Source of the DNA: Ornithinibacillus bavariensis
GTDB lineage: Bacteria > Bacillota > Bacilli > Bacillales > Amphibacillaceae
Direction: 5' to 3'
Length of the DNA stretch: 64,000 nt
NCBI RefSeq assembly: GCF_018333235.1
Contig: NZ_BORP01000006.1
Location: 1-64,000 of the forward strand
This document shows, in pieces, positions 10,084-18,961 of the stretch. Both the position numbers and the translations under genes were made by a program. How positions within the stretch are numbered: position 1 is the first letter of the stretch; the number at the start of each line of letters is the position of its first letter. A model generated the notes under the pieces. That model saw only the letters and a program-made list of their open reading frames with translations, was not told where the DNA came from and did not search any database.

Positions 10084-11481
10084 CTAGAATTTGCCTTGTT
10101 CATATTTTAAATGTATATATAAGGAACGGTCTTTATTAGGAATGGCCGTTGCATCTTTTTTCTTCAATCCGACAAGCCAAACTATTTCGCCTTTATTATC
10201 CGTTATAATGGGCCACCTATTCCGCTCATACAAAGGTATCTTTTCGTCAATAAAAATATCTTTAATCTTCTTACTACCATTTAGCCCCTTCCAGCTCATT
10301 CTATCTCCGTCACGACGAGTTCGGACTTGAAGCGGTAACTCCACCTTGTCTTTTAAGCAAACATATGTATTTTCATCCTGAAAAGGGATTTCGCTTTTAA
10401 AAGAAGCTATTATTTTTGCTCCGTTTGGTAACTGCGTTTCCCCAGGGATAGTAATAACCGACTCAAATTCGGACGCAATCTCATCTTGCCTGAAGGAAAA
10501 GATAAGTTTATTATATGTTTTTTCTACCTTTAAATGACGGGGAAAATCAATCTGAGCGTTACTTTTATCATTTCTTATTAGTGAAAAGAAATGATCCTCA
10601 TGAACATAGGATAAATCCTTTGGCAAGTCATCATATAGATAGTTTAATATTAGATGAAAGGCACGTCTTTGTAAAGCAGATGCACGTGCTGAAAAGTCCT
10701 CAATGGAAAGCATAACCTTTTTAGGATTCTCTTCAAATTGCACTACCTCTTCCACCAGCATTTGAGCTTCAAACTGCAAAAAATCTTCGTCCGCTTGTAG
10801 TGTCTCACTTAAATTCTGGATCGTACGATGAACACTTTCATTTTTATTTTTTAATAATGGTATTACATTTTTACGGAAGAAGTTGCGTGTATAATCAGTT
10901 CCTTCATTAGAAGGATCGATTCTAGGGATTATGCCGTTCTCTTGACAATATTTCTCTAATTGAATTTTTGTTACACATAAAAACGGGCGAATAATATACC
11001 CCCCTGCAAAATTCCGCTTCACAGGAATACCAGAAAATGAACTGGATTCGGCTGTACGCACTAACCGCATTAGCATCGTTTCTACCTGATCATCACCATG
11101 GTGACCAAATGCCAGATAATCAGCTTTTAAACGACTCATTTGCTCTTCGAAAAACTGGTACCGTAGCTTTCGTGCTGCAAGTTGTGTTCCAATATGTTCC
11201 TTATGCTTATATTCCTTGACATTTACCGATGTACCAACAAATTCTATCTCCCATTCTCGGCACTTTTCCTCTACATACGCCAAGTCCTGTTTACTTTCCT
11301 CTCCCCTTAATTGATGGTCAACAGAAAGAGCAACTAAGCGTAAATCATATGCTTGTTGTATTGTTTTTAAAAAATGTAAAAGCGCCATCGAATCAGGCCC
11401 ACCTGAGACGGCTATTAATATAGTAGCATGAGGCTTTATTAATTGATGTTTAGCCATAAATGACAAAACTTCTTCTTTCAC
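10084..11481 (-). CDS. tilS: tRNA(Ile)-lysidine synthetase
   Basis: Modifies C34 of tRNA-Ile2 (CAU) to lysidine so that it reads AUA; essential in most bacteria. The N-type ATP pyrophosphatase loop [12 protein letters not shown] (about residues 24-35) is clear. A C-terminal TilS domain contains RTRRDGDRM and NKDR-type elements. 465 aa matches the Bacillus enzyme. Located between yabT and hprT, as expected. Confidence 0.96.
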   Translation of the reverse strand: MKEEVLSFMAKHQLIKPHATILIAVSGGPDSMALLHFLKTIQQAYDLRLVALSVDHQLRGEESKQDLAYVEEKCREWEIEFVGTSVNVKEYKHKEHIGTQLAARKLRYQFFEEQMSRLKADYLAFGHHGDDQVETMLMRLVRTAESSSFSGIPVKRNFAGGYIIRPFLCVTKIQLEKYCQENGIIPRIDPSNEGTDYTRNFFRKNVIPLLKNKNESVHRTIQNLSETLQADEDFLQFEAQMLVEEVVQFEENPKKVMLSIEDFSARASALQRRAFHLILNYLYDDLPKDLSYVHEDHFFSLIRNDKSNAQIDFPRHLKVEKTYNKLIFSFRQDEIASEFESVITIPGETQLPNGAKIIASFKSEIPFQDENTYVCLKDKVELPLQVRTRRDGDRMSWKGLNGSKKIKDIFIDEKIPLYERNRWPIITDNKGEIVWLVGLKKKDATAIPNKDRSLYIHLKYEQGKF

Positions 11482-11539
11482 CTAATACACCTTCTCATTC
11501 CTTGATATTCCTTCATTTTATCATAGATAGTTTTATCTA

Positions 11540-12478
11540 TTAAGGAATTAACAAGGAGGATAGATAATAGCCTAGAGCAACTAATAAAAAACCGACTACT
11601 TCGAGTGCTAAAGGTTTATGTTGTTGCTTGTTTGTTCTTGTGGTATTTGCTTTTATATGTTTTTGTTGCTCCTGGTGAATAGCCATTGATATCTCTTGCT
11701 TCATCTCTGTACTCGTTAAATACTTTCCCAAAATAGCTTTTTTTAAACAATCACGATATGGTTCAAGTGCACGAACATCCTGAAGTCTCCTTAATAAGGT
11801 TACCTGTGGGTTTTTTCCTTTTGTAAATTTATTTGGATAAAAGATACTTAGGAATACCATTGTTAAAGCAAAGAGGTCATAGCTTGGCTCTGCCTTTCTT
11901 GTGCCAAGCCCCCAGTATCCTCGATCATAAAACTCCGTATATTCCTTAATTGCTCGACCAATCAGTGTAGTTCCGCCTACATCAATCCATCTCACCTTCG
12001 TAGGGGAAGATGATACTAATAAGTTTTCTTCCTTTAAATCACCAAATACCCAGCCAGCTTCATGAAGTTCCTCTAAATCACTCAACAACTGAAGTAGAAA
12101 GACACCAATCCATTCCCTCCCATTCTGCTTTATAAACGCCTGAAGGGAAGTCCCACGTATATATTCCATTACATAAAATGAAAAAGTAGTACCTTGAGGT
12201 GTCACCCAATCATCGACATCCAATAAAGAAGGTCCAAGACTTTTTCCTTGGACCTTAGCTAGTGATTTTAATACGTTTACTTCCATGGTCATGGATGCAC
12301 CTTTATCACTTATTTTTAATGCTGCCTTCTTTCCATTCGCATCACATAAATAAACGGATCCAATTGCACCTTTTCCTAGTTGACGAATGATAACATAGCG
12401 GTTTTGATGCCATTTACCTAATATCGTAACTCCTGGCCTTAAAAGTGAATCATGCGTTTTCGATGTCTTGTTCATCAT
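11540..12478 (-). CDS. yabT: Membrane-anchored Ser/Thr protein kinase (YabT/PrkD-like)
   Basis: Hanks-type kinase (312 aa). The glycine loop LGKGAIGSVYLC, the Lys in AALKIS, the catalytic loop GDLKEENLL and a DVGG in place of DFG are all visible. A basic linker (KQQHKPLAL) leads to one C-terminal transmembrane helix (about 293-310). B. subtilis YabT is a sporulation kinase at the forespore septum, activated by DNA and acting on RecA; that role is inferred from family and position. The gene overlaps yabS by 29 nt and has an AAGGAG site, so the two are translationally coupled. A second ATG lies 3 nt further in. Confidence 0.92.
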   Translation of the reverse strand: MMNKTSKTHDSLLRPGVTILGKWHQNRYVIIRQLGKGAIGSVYLCDANGKKAALKISDKGASMTMEVNVLKSLAKVQGKSLGPSLLDVDDWVTPQGTTFSFYVMEYIRGTSLQAFIKQNGREWIGVFLLQLLSDLEELHEAGWVFGDLKEENLLVSSSPTKVRWIDVGGTTLIGRAIKEYTEFYDRGYWGLGTRKAEPSYDLFALTMVFLSIFYPNKFTKGKNPQVTLLRRLQDVRALEPYRDCLKKAILGKYLTSTEMKQEISMAIHQEQQKHIKANTTRTNKQQHKPLALEVVGFLLVALGYYLSSLLIP

Positions 12479-13184
12479 TATGTCGGAAGCTCCTTAGCAA
12501 ATTCTTTTTTCCGAATTGATACATTGCTTCTCGAATTGCTGGGCCGGTCGGGGTTATTCCACCACTTGTAAGCTTTGGAAAAACGGATGAAATCGAATCA
12601 AGCTTAGGTGACCAGTCTAGTACCTTATCAATATCCTTTCGCTTACCAGGAAAATTATAAATGGAGAAACGATTTCTACCGACACGTGAGTTTAAACTTA
12701 TCGATAAGTCAAATAGTGCTTCCTTCACAGTTGGTAGTTTATCATGCATACTTGCACTAGTATCAATTAACACTAATACTTCTAAATCACAGGTTTCGCC
12801 AAGGTCTTCAACAACCTCCATAATTTCTCCACGCTTTTCTGGATCTAAATCTTCCATTGTGTGTTCTTCACCTAGAATTTGCTTTAGCTCTGTATTCACA
12901 AATCCTTGAAGTGTTTGTGTCATCCCTTGTTTTGTAACCATTTGAACCGTTTGAGAGAGGGCTTGTTTATATACTAATTGACTTACACCGCCACCAGCTA
13001 AGGCGATTTCTTCAACCTCTTGTAGTCCTTCTGGTTCCTCTGTTTGATCATCCTCTAAAATGCCAATGACATTAACTGTAATACCTTGCTGATATGCTAA
13101 CGCAGCTGTTGCTTGTGGATCCTCACCCTTGTTGGAACATCCATCAGTGATTAATAGAATTTGTTTTAAAGTCCCCTTCTTCAA
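12450..13184 (-). CDS. yabS: von Willebrand factor A-domain protein (YabS)
   Basis: Metal-binding VWA protein of unknown biochemical role, found in sporulation clusters next to spoIIE and yabT. The MIDAS motif DTSAS (LVLIDTSASMHDK) is in the second half. A separate VWA-like strand LLITDGCSNKGE opens the protein. The likely start is a TTG with GGAGGTG 6 nt upstream (244 aa), close to the B. subtilis length. The pairing of a VWA protein with a kinase suggests a scaffold or partner role; that is inference. Confidence 0.88.
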   Translation of the reverse strand: MKKGTLKQILLITDGCSNKGEDPQATAALAYQQGITVNVIGILEDDQTEEPEGLQEVEEIALAGGGVSQLVYKQALSQTVQMVTKQGMTQTLQGFVNTELKQILGEEHTMEDLDPEKRGEIMEVVEDLGETCDLEVLVLIDTSASMHDKLPTVKEALFDLSISLNSRVGRNRFSIYNFPGKRKDIDKVLDWSPKLDSISSVFPKLTSGGITPTGPAIREAMYQFGKKNLLRSFRHNDEQDIENA

Positions 13185-13265
13185 TATGAACACCTCCATG
13201 TTATTCCATTACCATCATCGACAAAAACGCACGGAAGTATACATAGTTTATGAGGAATCTATTAG

Positions 13266-15713
13266 TTATAGTGCCTTTGTTTGATAGATTGGGAAAGTTG
13301 CCCATTCTGGAATATTCTTCTTAACCTTTGCAACTAATACCGTCATATCGTCCTCTATCTCACCAGAGCGGGTACGGATAACCTCCTCTAGTAATAAATC
13401 AGCAATTTCTTGCGGATGATCTGTCTCCATTTCCCGAATCTTGCGTTTCAGCCATATATCTGTATTTTCCACATGCTTAGGGCCATCAAAAATACCGTCA
13501 CTCATCATAATCAGTATATCCTCTGATTGTAATTGTTCATTCACTATATCTACATCAAATTCGCGAATTATTCCCATTGGTAAATTACTTGCTTCTATCT
13601 TAATTAACTGATCTCCACGCTTTACAAAGCTCGGTGTTGACCCAATCTTCAAAAATCGAACAAATGCATTATGCAAATTAATAACGGCTAAATCTAGCGT
13701 TGCAAACATCTCATCCGTGGTTCGTAGTGCTAAAATCGAATTAATAGATTTAATTGCCACCTTCTCTGGTATACCCGTCTGAAGTATTTGTTGTAAAAGC
13801 CTTAAGGTTTCTGTACTTTCTTCACTGGCTCGAATACCATTACCCATTCCGTCACTAATCGCCATCGCATATTTACCTGCACCAAGCTCCATCATAGTAT
13901 AGCTATCACCGGAAATCACTCCACCACCTTTTGCAGCGTGAGAAACCCCAGTCTCCACTGTGAACTCTTTAGCTGAACCAAATGCTAGAAATGAGTAGCC
14001 ATTCGGAAATGGAGAAATATCCTCCTGCTTCACGACAATGGTTTCATTTAAGATATCAGATAACACGGGGGCTATCAGCTTACCTCCTTCCCCATGATAG
14101 TCATAAAAAGAAGCAGTCATTTCGATATCAACATTACCTTTATCTAACCTATATATATCTAGTTTTTCTAGCTCAATCCCGATAGACTTTAAGGCATGAA
14201 TAATTTGTATTTCTTGGTTTTCATGTTGCTCCCTTTCCTTTAATATCTCCTTTGCAAAATCCTCCATTACATCAGATACTCCTTGGAGCTGTTCAGCCAC
14301 AAGCTTCTTACTTTCGGATACCTGTCGTCGAAGTTTGCGATTTGCTTCAAAATAAGAAATCTCCTCCTTCATGGTATCCATTACTTTACGAGATTTAATA
14401 CAATGATTTTCAAACTCTCGTACTAACTTTCTAGAAGGATCATGACCTGTTTCAATATCTCCCTTAAGCTCTCCCATTAGATTGTATGTATAATCAAACT
14501 GCTGTTGCCAGCAACGCTCCTTCATAAAGCAGCTTTGACAGGTCTTCTCTGTAACATTGCTTAAAAAGTAATCTGTCTCGCGCTGTGATTCTGCATCCTC
14601 TATCGAATAATGCTCTGCAGTTGAAAAACTATTTGATAATGCTTTAAACACTTGCGAAAATTGCTCCACTCGTTTGGCTGTTACATTACGGACCTTTTGT
14701 AAATATTGTTCTTGCTCATTCGTGTGCTCTTCTGTACCAGGTATGTAACGCGATAATTGCTTAATCCAGCTAGCTGGTGTAAGTAAAAATAGTAGTATGG
14801 AAAATGACGATTCTATTAATGATGGTAATAAGGAATTCGAATCACCGTATATCCCTACTAAAAATGTTCCAACTAATAAACCAGCACCTACACCAACCTT
14901 CTTCCCATCCTTTAGTAAACCACCTAGTAGACCAGAGAAAGCTAGTAAACTCATTTGATAAAGATTAGCAACATTCGCTAATGATAAGATTAAACCAGCA
15001 ACTACTCCAACTGTAGAACCAATTGCAGCACCACCGACAAAGGCAAACAATAATACAAAATAACGGGATAAAACTTGCTCTATCTGTGCACCATATACCT
15101 CCCAGCCAACAGTTCCCGTTAAGATAGACGCGATTAAGATAATCATGCAAACAATTTCTTCGTTTTTTAATGCAGGTCGATAACGTTTTTGTGATAATAA
15201 TGGAGCACTTTGCATAAAGATTAATACTAGAACCGTACCTAGTATCCCTTCTACGAATAGCAGCATCCATTCGTAGGAGGTAAGCTCTCCATAAAAGGAG
15301 TAAAGACATATTCTTGGACAAGCGGTAGAAAGGAAAACAATAATCGGCATTTTTACTTGTTGATTTTTCATCCCTTTACATATCGAAGCCAAAATCAGAA
15401 AGAGAAACATTGCAATACCAACAAACAACCCATGCGATAATGAGATGGTAAAAGCACCAATCATCGTTGCAAGCATTGTTTTTGCTACCCTTTCCTTTTG
15501 CATAAACCACAGCGTAGCTAAAAATGCGACAGCAAATGGAGATACAACCGATAATATAATAGCTCGTCCGAGTAAAAAGCCAACTAAGACATATAACCAA
15601 CCATGATCGAGTAATACCTTTTTTCCAAGATGGTATAGTTTGACCCGGAGATTTTCAAAAAATGTAGCTTCTACCCCGATTGCTTTTGTTTGTGCTCTTG
15701 AAACTGATTCCAT
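13266..15713 (-). CDS. spoIIE: Stage II sporulation protein E, SpoIIAA-P phosphatase
   Basis: Dephosphorylates the anti-anti-sigma factor SpoIIAA and so activates sigma-F in the forespore; it also takes part in polar septation with FtsZ. The N-terminal ~330 residues hold about ten membrane segments. A central regulatory and FtsZ-interacting region carries a Cys cluster (CQSCFMKERC). The C-terminal PP2C domain has the metal-binding motifs AISDGMGNG and MMSDGIFDG. 815 aa, near the B. subtilis length (about 827). RBS GAGGAG. Upstream lies a candidate Spo0A box. Confidence 0.98.
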   Translation of the reverse strand: MESVSRAQTKAIGVEATFFENLRVKLYHLGKKVLLDHGWLYVLVGFLLGRAIILSVVSPFAVAFLATLWFMQKERVAKTMLATMIGAFTISLSHGLFVGIAMFLFLILASICKGMKNQQVKMPIIVFLSTACPRICLYSFYGELTSYEWMLLFVEGILGTVLVLIFMQSAPLLSQKRYRPALKNEEIVCMIILIASILTGTVGWEVYGAQIEQVLSRYFVLLFAFVGGAAIGSTVGVVAGLILSLANVANLYQMSLLAFSGLLGGLLKDGKKVGVGAGLLVGTFLVGIYGDSNSLLPSLIESSFSILLFLLTPASWIKQLSRYIPGTEEHTNEQEQYLQKVRNVTAKRVEQFSQVFKALSNSFSTAEHYSIEDAESQRETDYFLSNVTEKTCQSCFMKERCWQQQFDYTYNLMGELKGDIETGHDPSRKLVREFENHCIKSRKVMDTMKEEISYFEANRKLRRQVSESKKLVAEQLQGVSDVMEDFAKEILKEREQHENQEIQIIHALKSIGIELEKLDIYRLDKGNVDIEMTASFYDYHGEGGKLIAPVLSDILNETIVVKQEDISPFPNGYSFLAFGSAKEFTVETGVSHAAKGGGVISGDSYTMMELGAGKYAMAISDGMGNGIRASEESTETLRLLQQILQTGIPEKVAIKSINSILALRTTDEMFATLDLAVINLHNAFVRFLKIGSTPSFVKRGDQLIKIEASNLPMGIIREFDVDIVNEQLQSEDILIMMSDGIFDGPKHVENTDIWLKRKIREMETDHPQEIADLLLEEVIRTRSGEIEDDMTVLVAKVKKNIPEWATFPIYQTKAL

Positions 15714-15826
15714 TAAACCACTCCTCAGGAATTTATTTATATATATTCGTCTCCTATAAATTGCTAGCCGATTGGAAGGTATCGGAATACTCTTTCATTA
15801 CAGTAAAACACAAACAGTTATTTTTT

Positions 15827-15836
15827 TTTGTCAAAA
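15827..15836 (+). promoter_or_regulatory. Candidate Spo0A box upstream of spoIIE
   Basis: TTTGTCAAAA differs by one base from the 0A-box consensus TTTGTCGAAA, about 115 bp upstream of spoIIE. The complementary strand reads TTGACA, which could double as a -35 element. In B. subtilis, spoIIE is a Spo0A-activated sigma-A promoter with an unusually long spacer. Confidence 0.5.
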
Positions 15837-15952
15837 CAAGAGAGCTAATCTCATAAATCGTTCGACTCAAATCTAGGATGAAGGGGGCAATTCTACATAT
15901 TCTTCAATAAACCTGCTTACTTTTGTCACGGTGGTCTTCCAGGTTAAATATA

Positions 15953-15980
15953 AAGGCACCCAAATGACGATGGGTGCCTA
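15953..15980 (-). terminator. Terminator after the DinB-family gene
   Basis: Minus strand: AGGCACCCATCG, short loop, GGGTGCCTTTATATT. Confidence 0.8.
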
Positions 15981-15988
15981 AGAAATAA

Positions 15989-16447
15989 CTATATAAAGCG
16001 TTTTAAGTATTGGATTGCACCAATATGTAATCCTTCATGGAATACCGTTCTCATCAATACCTGTTCAATGGTAGACATCCCCATTTCCGTTGGGGGAAAT
16101 TCCTCTTCTAAGCGGTGTCCGTACTTCTCTTTTATCTTCTCTGGTTGGCCTTGTAATAGTTCCTTTAACTCAGATAAATTTGGCGTTTCTTCTGTAAAGT
16201 TAGTAGGGCTTGTGCCAAACCCAAACCACCCGTTTAATTTTAACGTGTTATCGGATATCTCTTGTACGAATGACTCAATCCAAAGATATTGATCCAAGTA
16301 GATATGCCCTAGGTTCCATCGTATATTGTTATGAAACCCCTCAGGAATAATTTCCGCTTCCTCCTCGCTCACACCTTCAACAAGTCTCAAGGTTTCTTCC
16401 CGATATGTGCCTAGTTGTGTAAACAATACCTCATGTCGCTTTTTCAT
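15989..16447 (-). CDS. DinB-family metal-dependent protein
   Basis: Four-helix DinB_2/YfiT-like fold, inferred from the N-terminal helix KKRHEVLFTQLGTYREETLR and three conserved histidines: NIRWNLGHIYLDQ, then FHEGLHIGAIQYLKR at the C-terminus. Such proteins bind a metal and often act as thiol-dependent transferases, but the substrate cannot be told here. The start is set at the ATG with AGGGAG 9 nt upstream (152 aa). An upstream ATG would run into the divergent tRNA promoter. This gene is not at this place in B. subtilis, where yabR, tRNAs and spoIIE are adjacent. Confidence 0.8.
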   Translation of the reverse strand: MKKRHEVLFTQLGTYREETLRLVEGVSEEEAEIIPEGFHNNIRWNLGHIYLDQYLWIESFVQEISDNTLKLNGWFGFGTSPTNFTEETPNLSELKELLQGQPEKIKEKYGHRLEEEFPPTEMGMSTIEQVLMRTVFHEGLHIGAIQYLKRFI

Positions 16448-16513
16448 AGCTTCACTCTCCCTTATCCCAATAAATTCGACATAGTCAGAAAATATCCTCT
16501 TCATGAAAAAATA

Positions 16514-16542
16514 TTGACACAAATGATTTGATAATGTAATAT
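16514..16542 (+). promoter_or_regulatory. tRNA-Met promoter (sigma-A)
   Basis: TTGACA (16514-16519), 17-bp spacer, TAATAT (16537-16542), about 57 bp before the tRNA. Confidence 0.75.
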
Positions 16543-16598
16543 GTTTCTTGTTGGCTGAACGGATAGCATGTCTATCTTCACTAACAAACTTATCATAT

Positions 16599-16672
16599 GG
16601 CGGCGTAGCTCAGCTGGCGAGAGCGTACGGTTCATACCCGTGAGGTCGTGGGTTCGATCCCCTCCGCCGCTA
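16599..16672 (+). tRNA. tRNA-Met (CAT), elongator type
   Basis: A complete cloverleaf of 74 nt: acceptor GGCGGCG/CGCCGCT, D arm GCTC/GAGC, anticodon loop TTCATAC, T loop TTCGATC. It resembles B. subtilis elongator tRNA-Met. The 3' CCA is not encoded (A is followed by TCT). The T stem reads GTGGG against CCCTC, leaving a U50-U64 mismatch. It is on the opposite strand to nearly all surrounding genes and stands alone. Confidence 0.95.
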
Positions 16673-16675
16673 TCT

Positions 16676-16715
16676 AAAAAAACCTGTTATCTATTCTAGA
16701 TAACAGGTTTTTTGA
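16676..16715 (+). terminator. Terminator after tRNA-Met
   Basis: AAACCTGTTATCTA, TTC loop, TAGATAACAGGTTTTTTG: a strong rho-independent terminator. Confidence 0.92.
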
Positions 16716-16730
16716 TTTATAACATTACGA

Positions 16731-16768
16731 CTAAAATATAACAGCTACCATTATATTGGGTAGCTGCT
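16731..16768 (-). terminator. Probable terminator after yabR
   Basis: Minus strand: CAGCTACCC, loop, GGTAGCTG, then TTATATTTT. It lies 57 nt after the yabR stop and faces the tRNA terminator. Confidence 0.6.
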
Positions 16769-16824
16769 TTACTAGACTTTTCTATTATAAATAATTTAGA
16801 GCATTATAAGGTAAACAGCTACTG

Positions 16825-17205
16825 CTATCCTCTTCTTGCACCTCGACCTCCACGTCTAGATTCAGTGTGCTTTTTCAAAGAGGCTAATCGGTCCTCAGAA
16901 TCCTTTAAGAAACGATTCATCTTTGATTCGAAAGACTCTGTTCTTTCTCTAGAATTCTGACGTACTGGTTTTTCTTTTGCCTTCTTTATGGATAAACCAA
17001 TTTTGCCGTCCTTTTCGACATTAATTACTTTAACCTCTACTTGATCTCCTACGGAAAGGTGTTCATTAATGTCTTTGACATAATTGTCAGCAACCTCACT
17101 AATATGAACAAGTCCTGTTGTACCTTCACCAAGCTCAACAAAAGCGCCAAAATTAGTGATACCGGTTACCTTTCCTTGCAGCTTGCTGCCTACTTCGATT
17201 GACAT
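16825..17205 (-). CDS. yabR: S1-domain RNA-binding protein YabR
   Basis: One S1 motif occupies residues 1-75 (VGSKLQGKVTGITNFGAFVEL, GLVHISEVA, VKVINVEKDGKIGLSIKKA). A basic, low-complexity tail ends in RRGGRGARRG. 126 aa, as in other Bacillaceae. It resembles a stand-alone polynucleotide-phosphorylase S1 domain and probably binds RNA or ribosomes; its precise role is unsettled. It lies downstream of divIC with a 150-nt gap. Confidence 0.92.
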   Translation of the reverse strand: MSIEVGSKLQGKVTGITNFGAFVELGEGTTGLVHISEVADNYVKDINEHLSVGDQVEVKVINVEKDGKIGLSIKKAKEKPVRQNSRERTESFESKMNRFLKDSEDRLASLKKHTESRRGGRGARRG

Positions 17206-17355
17206 AAAAAAAATGCTCCTCCTTAAATTTTTTGAAGAATAGGAATCCGCTTTTCACGAATGCCTTTATACAATTTCACCTAAAGAATTATTCTATTTTA
17301 TACTTTAAGTAAAAACTCTTTACTAATATATTATAGCGAAGCAATTAAAAGTGTG

Positions 17356-17733
17356 TCAATAAGACGTGTCATCCTCCGGTGTTTTAAAAATAAGTTCGCC
17401 CTTTCTGGATAAGAAATATTTTGTCCGGGCAATTTCCAGAATATATGCATCATCATTTAACAATTGTATTTCTTCTTTATAATTCTCTTCATCCTTTTTC
17501 ATGCTCGCCAATTCTTCTTGAAGGTTCTGATATTCTTCTTTTTTCTCAGTGTAAAGGGATCGTTGTTGAAAATGATAAATCGCCATGCCAAACGTGATCA
17601 TTGCAATAACGATGGTAAATAAGACGAGGCGACGAATCAGCCGTTGCTTTTTTCGCTTCTGCCTTAATATGTACGCATCATATTGATCATGATAAGTTGA
17701 ATTGATTCTAGTAACTGTTTTCTTCTTTTGCAT
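17356..17733 (-). CDS. divIC: Cell division protein DivIC (FtsB-like)
   Basis: Bitopic septum protein that forms a complex with FtsL and DivIB in the divisome. A basic cytoplasmic N-terminus (residues 1-35, QKRKKQRLIRRL) is followed by one transmembrane helix (36-53). An extracellular coiled coil (about 60-95, EEYQNLQEELASMKKDEEN) comes next, then the conserved C-terminal ARTKYFLSRKGELIFK. 125 aa matches B. subtilis. It starts 4 nt after yabQ, so it belongs to the yabP-yabQ-divIC operon. Confidence 0.96.
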   Translation of the reverse strand: MQKKKTVTRINSTYHDQYDAYILRQKRKKQRLIRRLVLFTIVIAMITFGMAIYHFQQRSLYTEKKEEYQNLQEELASMKKDEENYKEEIQLLNDDAYILEIARTKYFLSRKGELIFKTPEDDTSY

Positions 17734-17737
17734 AGCG

Positions 17738-18337
17738 TCACCTCCACTTCGATGTTATATACGTTAAGCACCTCTTACATATATTCTGTATTTTACTACA
17801 AAATCCTGCTAAATGGTGCAAAAATAATTTGATTTTTTTTGGTAGAAGGCGATATACCAACATTGCGATCCATTTTATCGGTAAAAAGAGGACTTTTAAA
17901 GTGAATCCTATGACTATAAGTATCGTGTTAAAGAGGAGGATAACACTAGCAAATAAAAGCCGGAATATATACTTAATAGGGGCAACAACCGTCCATTGTA
18001 GGAGCTTAGTAAAGAATTGATAGATTCGTAAAATGATGGATATGATTCGCTCTAATATACGTTTATACAGATTGGAAAGTAGTGCTTGGTAGGTTGCAAA
18101 CCCTAATAAACAAGCAACAAAAACATAGACTCTCAGCTCCCCAGCATTCACACTATATAACGTGTAATATAGTATAAACGTCTGGGTGAGCCAAAAGCTG
18201 ATTTCCATAAAATAAAGAAAAAAAACATTATGTTTCCAATGCCTTTGAAACCGACGGAAGGTATCTAATGCCATCCCTAAATAAATGCCTCCAGTTATCA
18301 TGGAGATCATCGTAATGAATTGGACACTGAGTGTCAT
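17738..18337 (-). CDS. yabQ: Spore cortex formation protein YabQ
   Basis: Polytopic membrane protein needed for spore cortex assembly in B. subtilis (sigma-E regulon). The N-terminus carries three to four hydrophobic segments (for example TLSVQFITMISMITGGIYLG, and IILRIYQFF farther in), then a stretch rich in aromatic and basic residues. 199 aa. It overlaps yabP by 4 nt (ATGA-type), so the two are coupled. Identification rests on position, size and topology plus the YabQ-like N-terminus. Confidence 0.9.
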   Translation of the reverse strand: MTLSVQFITMISMITGGIYLGMALDTFRRFQRHWKHNVFFLYFMEISFWLTQTFILYYTLYSVNAGELRVYVFVACLLGFATYQALLSNLYKRILERIISIILRIYQFFTKLLQWTVVAPIKYIFRLLFASVILLFNTILIVIGFTLKVLFLPIKWIAMLVYRLLPKKIKLFLHHLAGFCSKIQNICKRCLTYITSKWR

Positions 18338-18636
18338 CGGAATAGCTTGCTAAAGAATCCTTTAGCTTTCTCCTGATGATGTTCATCTACATAGGATACC
18401 TCATACACCTTCCCTTTGATGGAAACAACACCTTCACCAACATCTAAGTTCTTAAGCTGGAGATTTTGCCCACGAATAATTAGATAGCCCATAACGGTCT
18501 CAAGCAGAAATTCCTCGTTATCAAAGCTATCCACTTCCTTAACACCAGTAATTTCTAATAGTCTTCTATTATTCAGTTTTAAATGATGGTCCTTTTGCTC
18601 CACTCGCGTGCTATTTTCTTTATCATAATAGTTCAT
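18334..18636 (-). CDS. yabP: Sporulation protein YabP
   Basis: Small protein (100 aa) of the YabP/YqfC family, needed for spore coat/cortex formation and produced under sigma-E in B. subtilis. Family core: NRRLLEITGVKEVDSFDNEE, TVMGYLIIRGQNLQLKNLDV and GVVSIKGKVYEVSY. First gene of yabP-yabQ-divIC, overlapping yabQ by 4 nt. No signal peptide. Confidence 0.95.
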   Translation of the reverse strand: MNYYDKENSTRVEQKDHHLKLNNRRLLEITGVKEVDSFDNEEFLLETVMGYLIIRGQNLQLKNLDVGEGVVSIKGKVYEVSYVDEHHQEKAKGFFSKLFR

Positions 18637-18693
18637 ATCCGCTTCCTCCTTATCACTAATAATTTATGAAAGGAGGGACAAGTATAGAACTAG

Positions 18694-18954
18694 TTACTGC
18701 TCGATTTTTTCCTCATTTATGATTTTGTAAAGCATCTCTGCCTCTTCTTTTCGAACCGTTTCTTTTAAAGAAGTCACCTCTACTGTCACTAGCTTTTGTC
18801 CAAATCTTATTTCCAATTTATCACCTACAGCTACAGTTGAGGATGCCTTCGCCTGAGAACCATTAATGGATATCCTTCCTTGGTCAGCAACTTCTTTTGC
18901 CAGGGTACGTCTTTTAATTAAACGGGAAACCTTTAAAAATTTATCTAAACGCAT
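18694..18954 (-). CDS. rqcP: Ribosome-associated quality control factor RqcP (YabO, S4 domain)
   Basis: S4-like RNA-binding protein that works with RqcH and tRNA-Ala to add C-terminal alanine tails on stalled 50S subunits; homologue of Hsp15. The S4 motif opens the protein (RLDKFLKVSRLIKRRTLAKE, DQGRISINGSQAKAS). An upstream in-frame ATG at 18984 would overlap mazG, but the downstream ATG gives the family length of 86 aa and starts 7 nt after the mazG stop. Confidence 0.94.
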   Translation of the reverse strand: MRLDKFLKVSRLIKRRTLAKEVADQGRISINGSQAKASSTVAVGDKLEIRFGQKLVTVEVTSLKETVRKEEAEMLYKIINEEKIEQ

Positions 18955-18961
18955 ATTTTTC

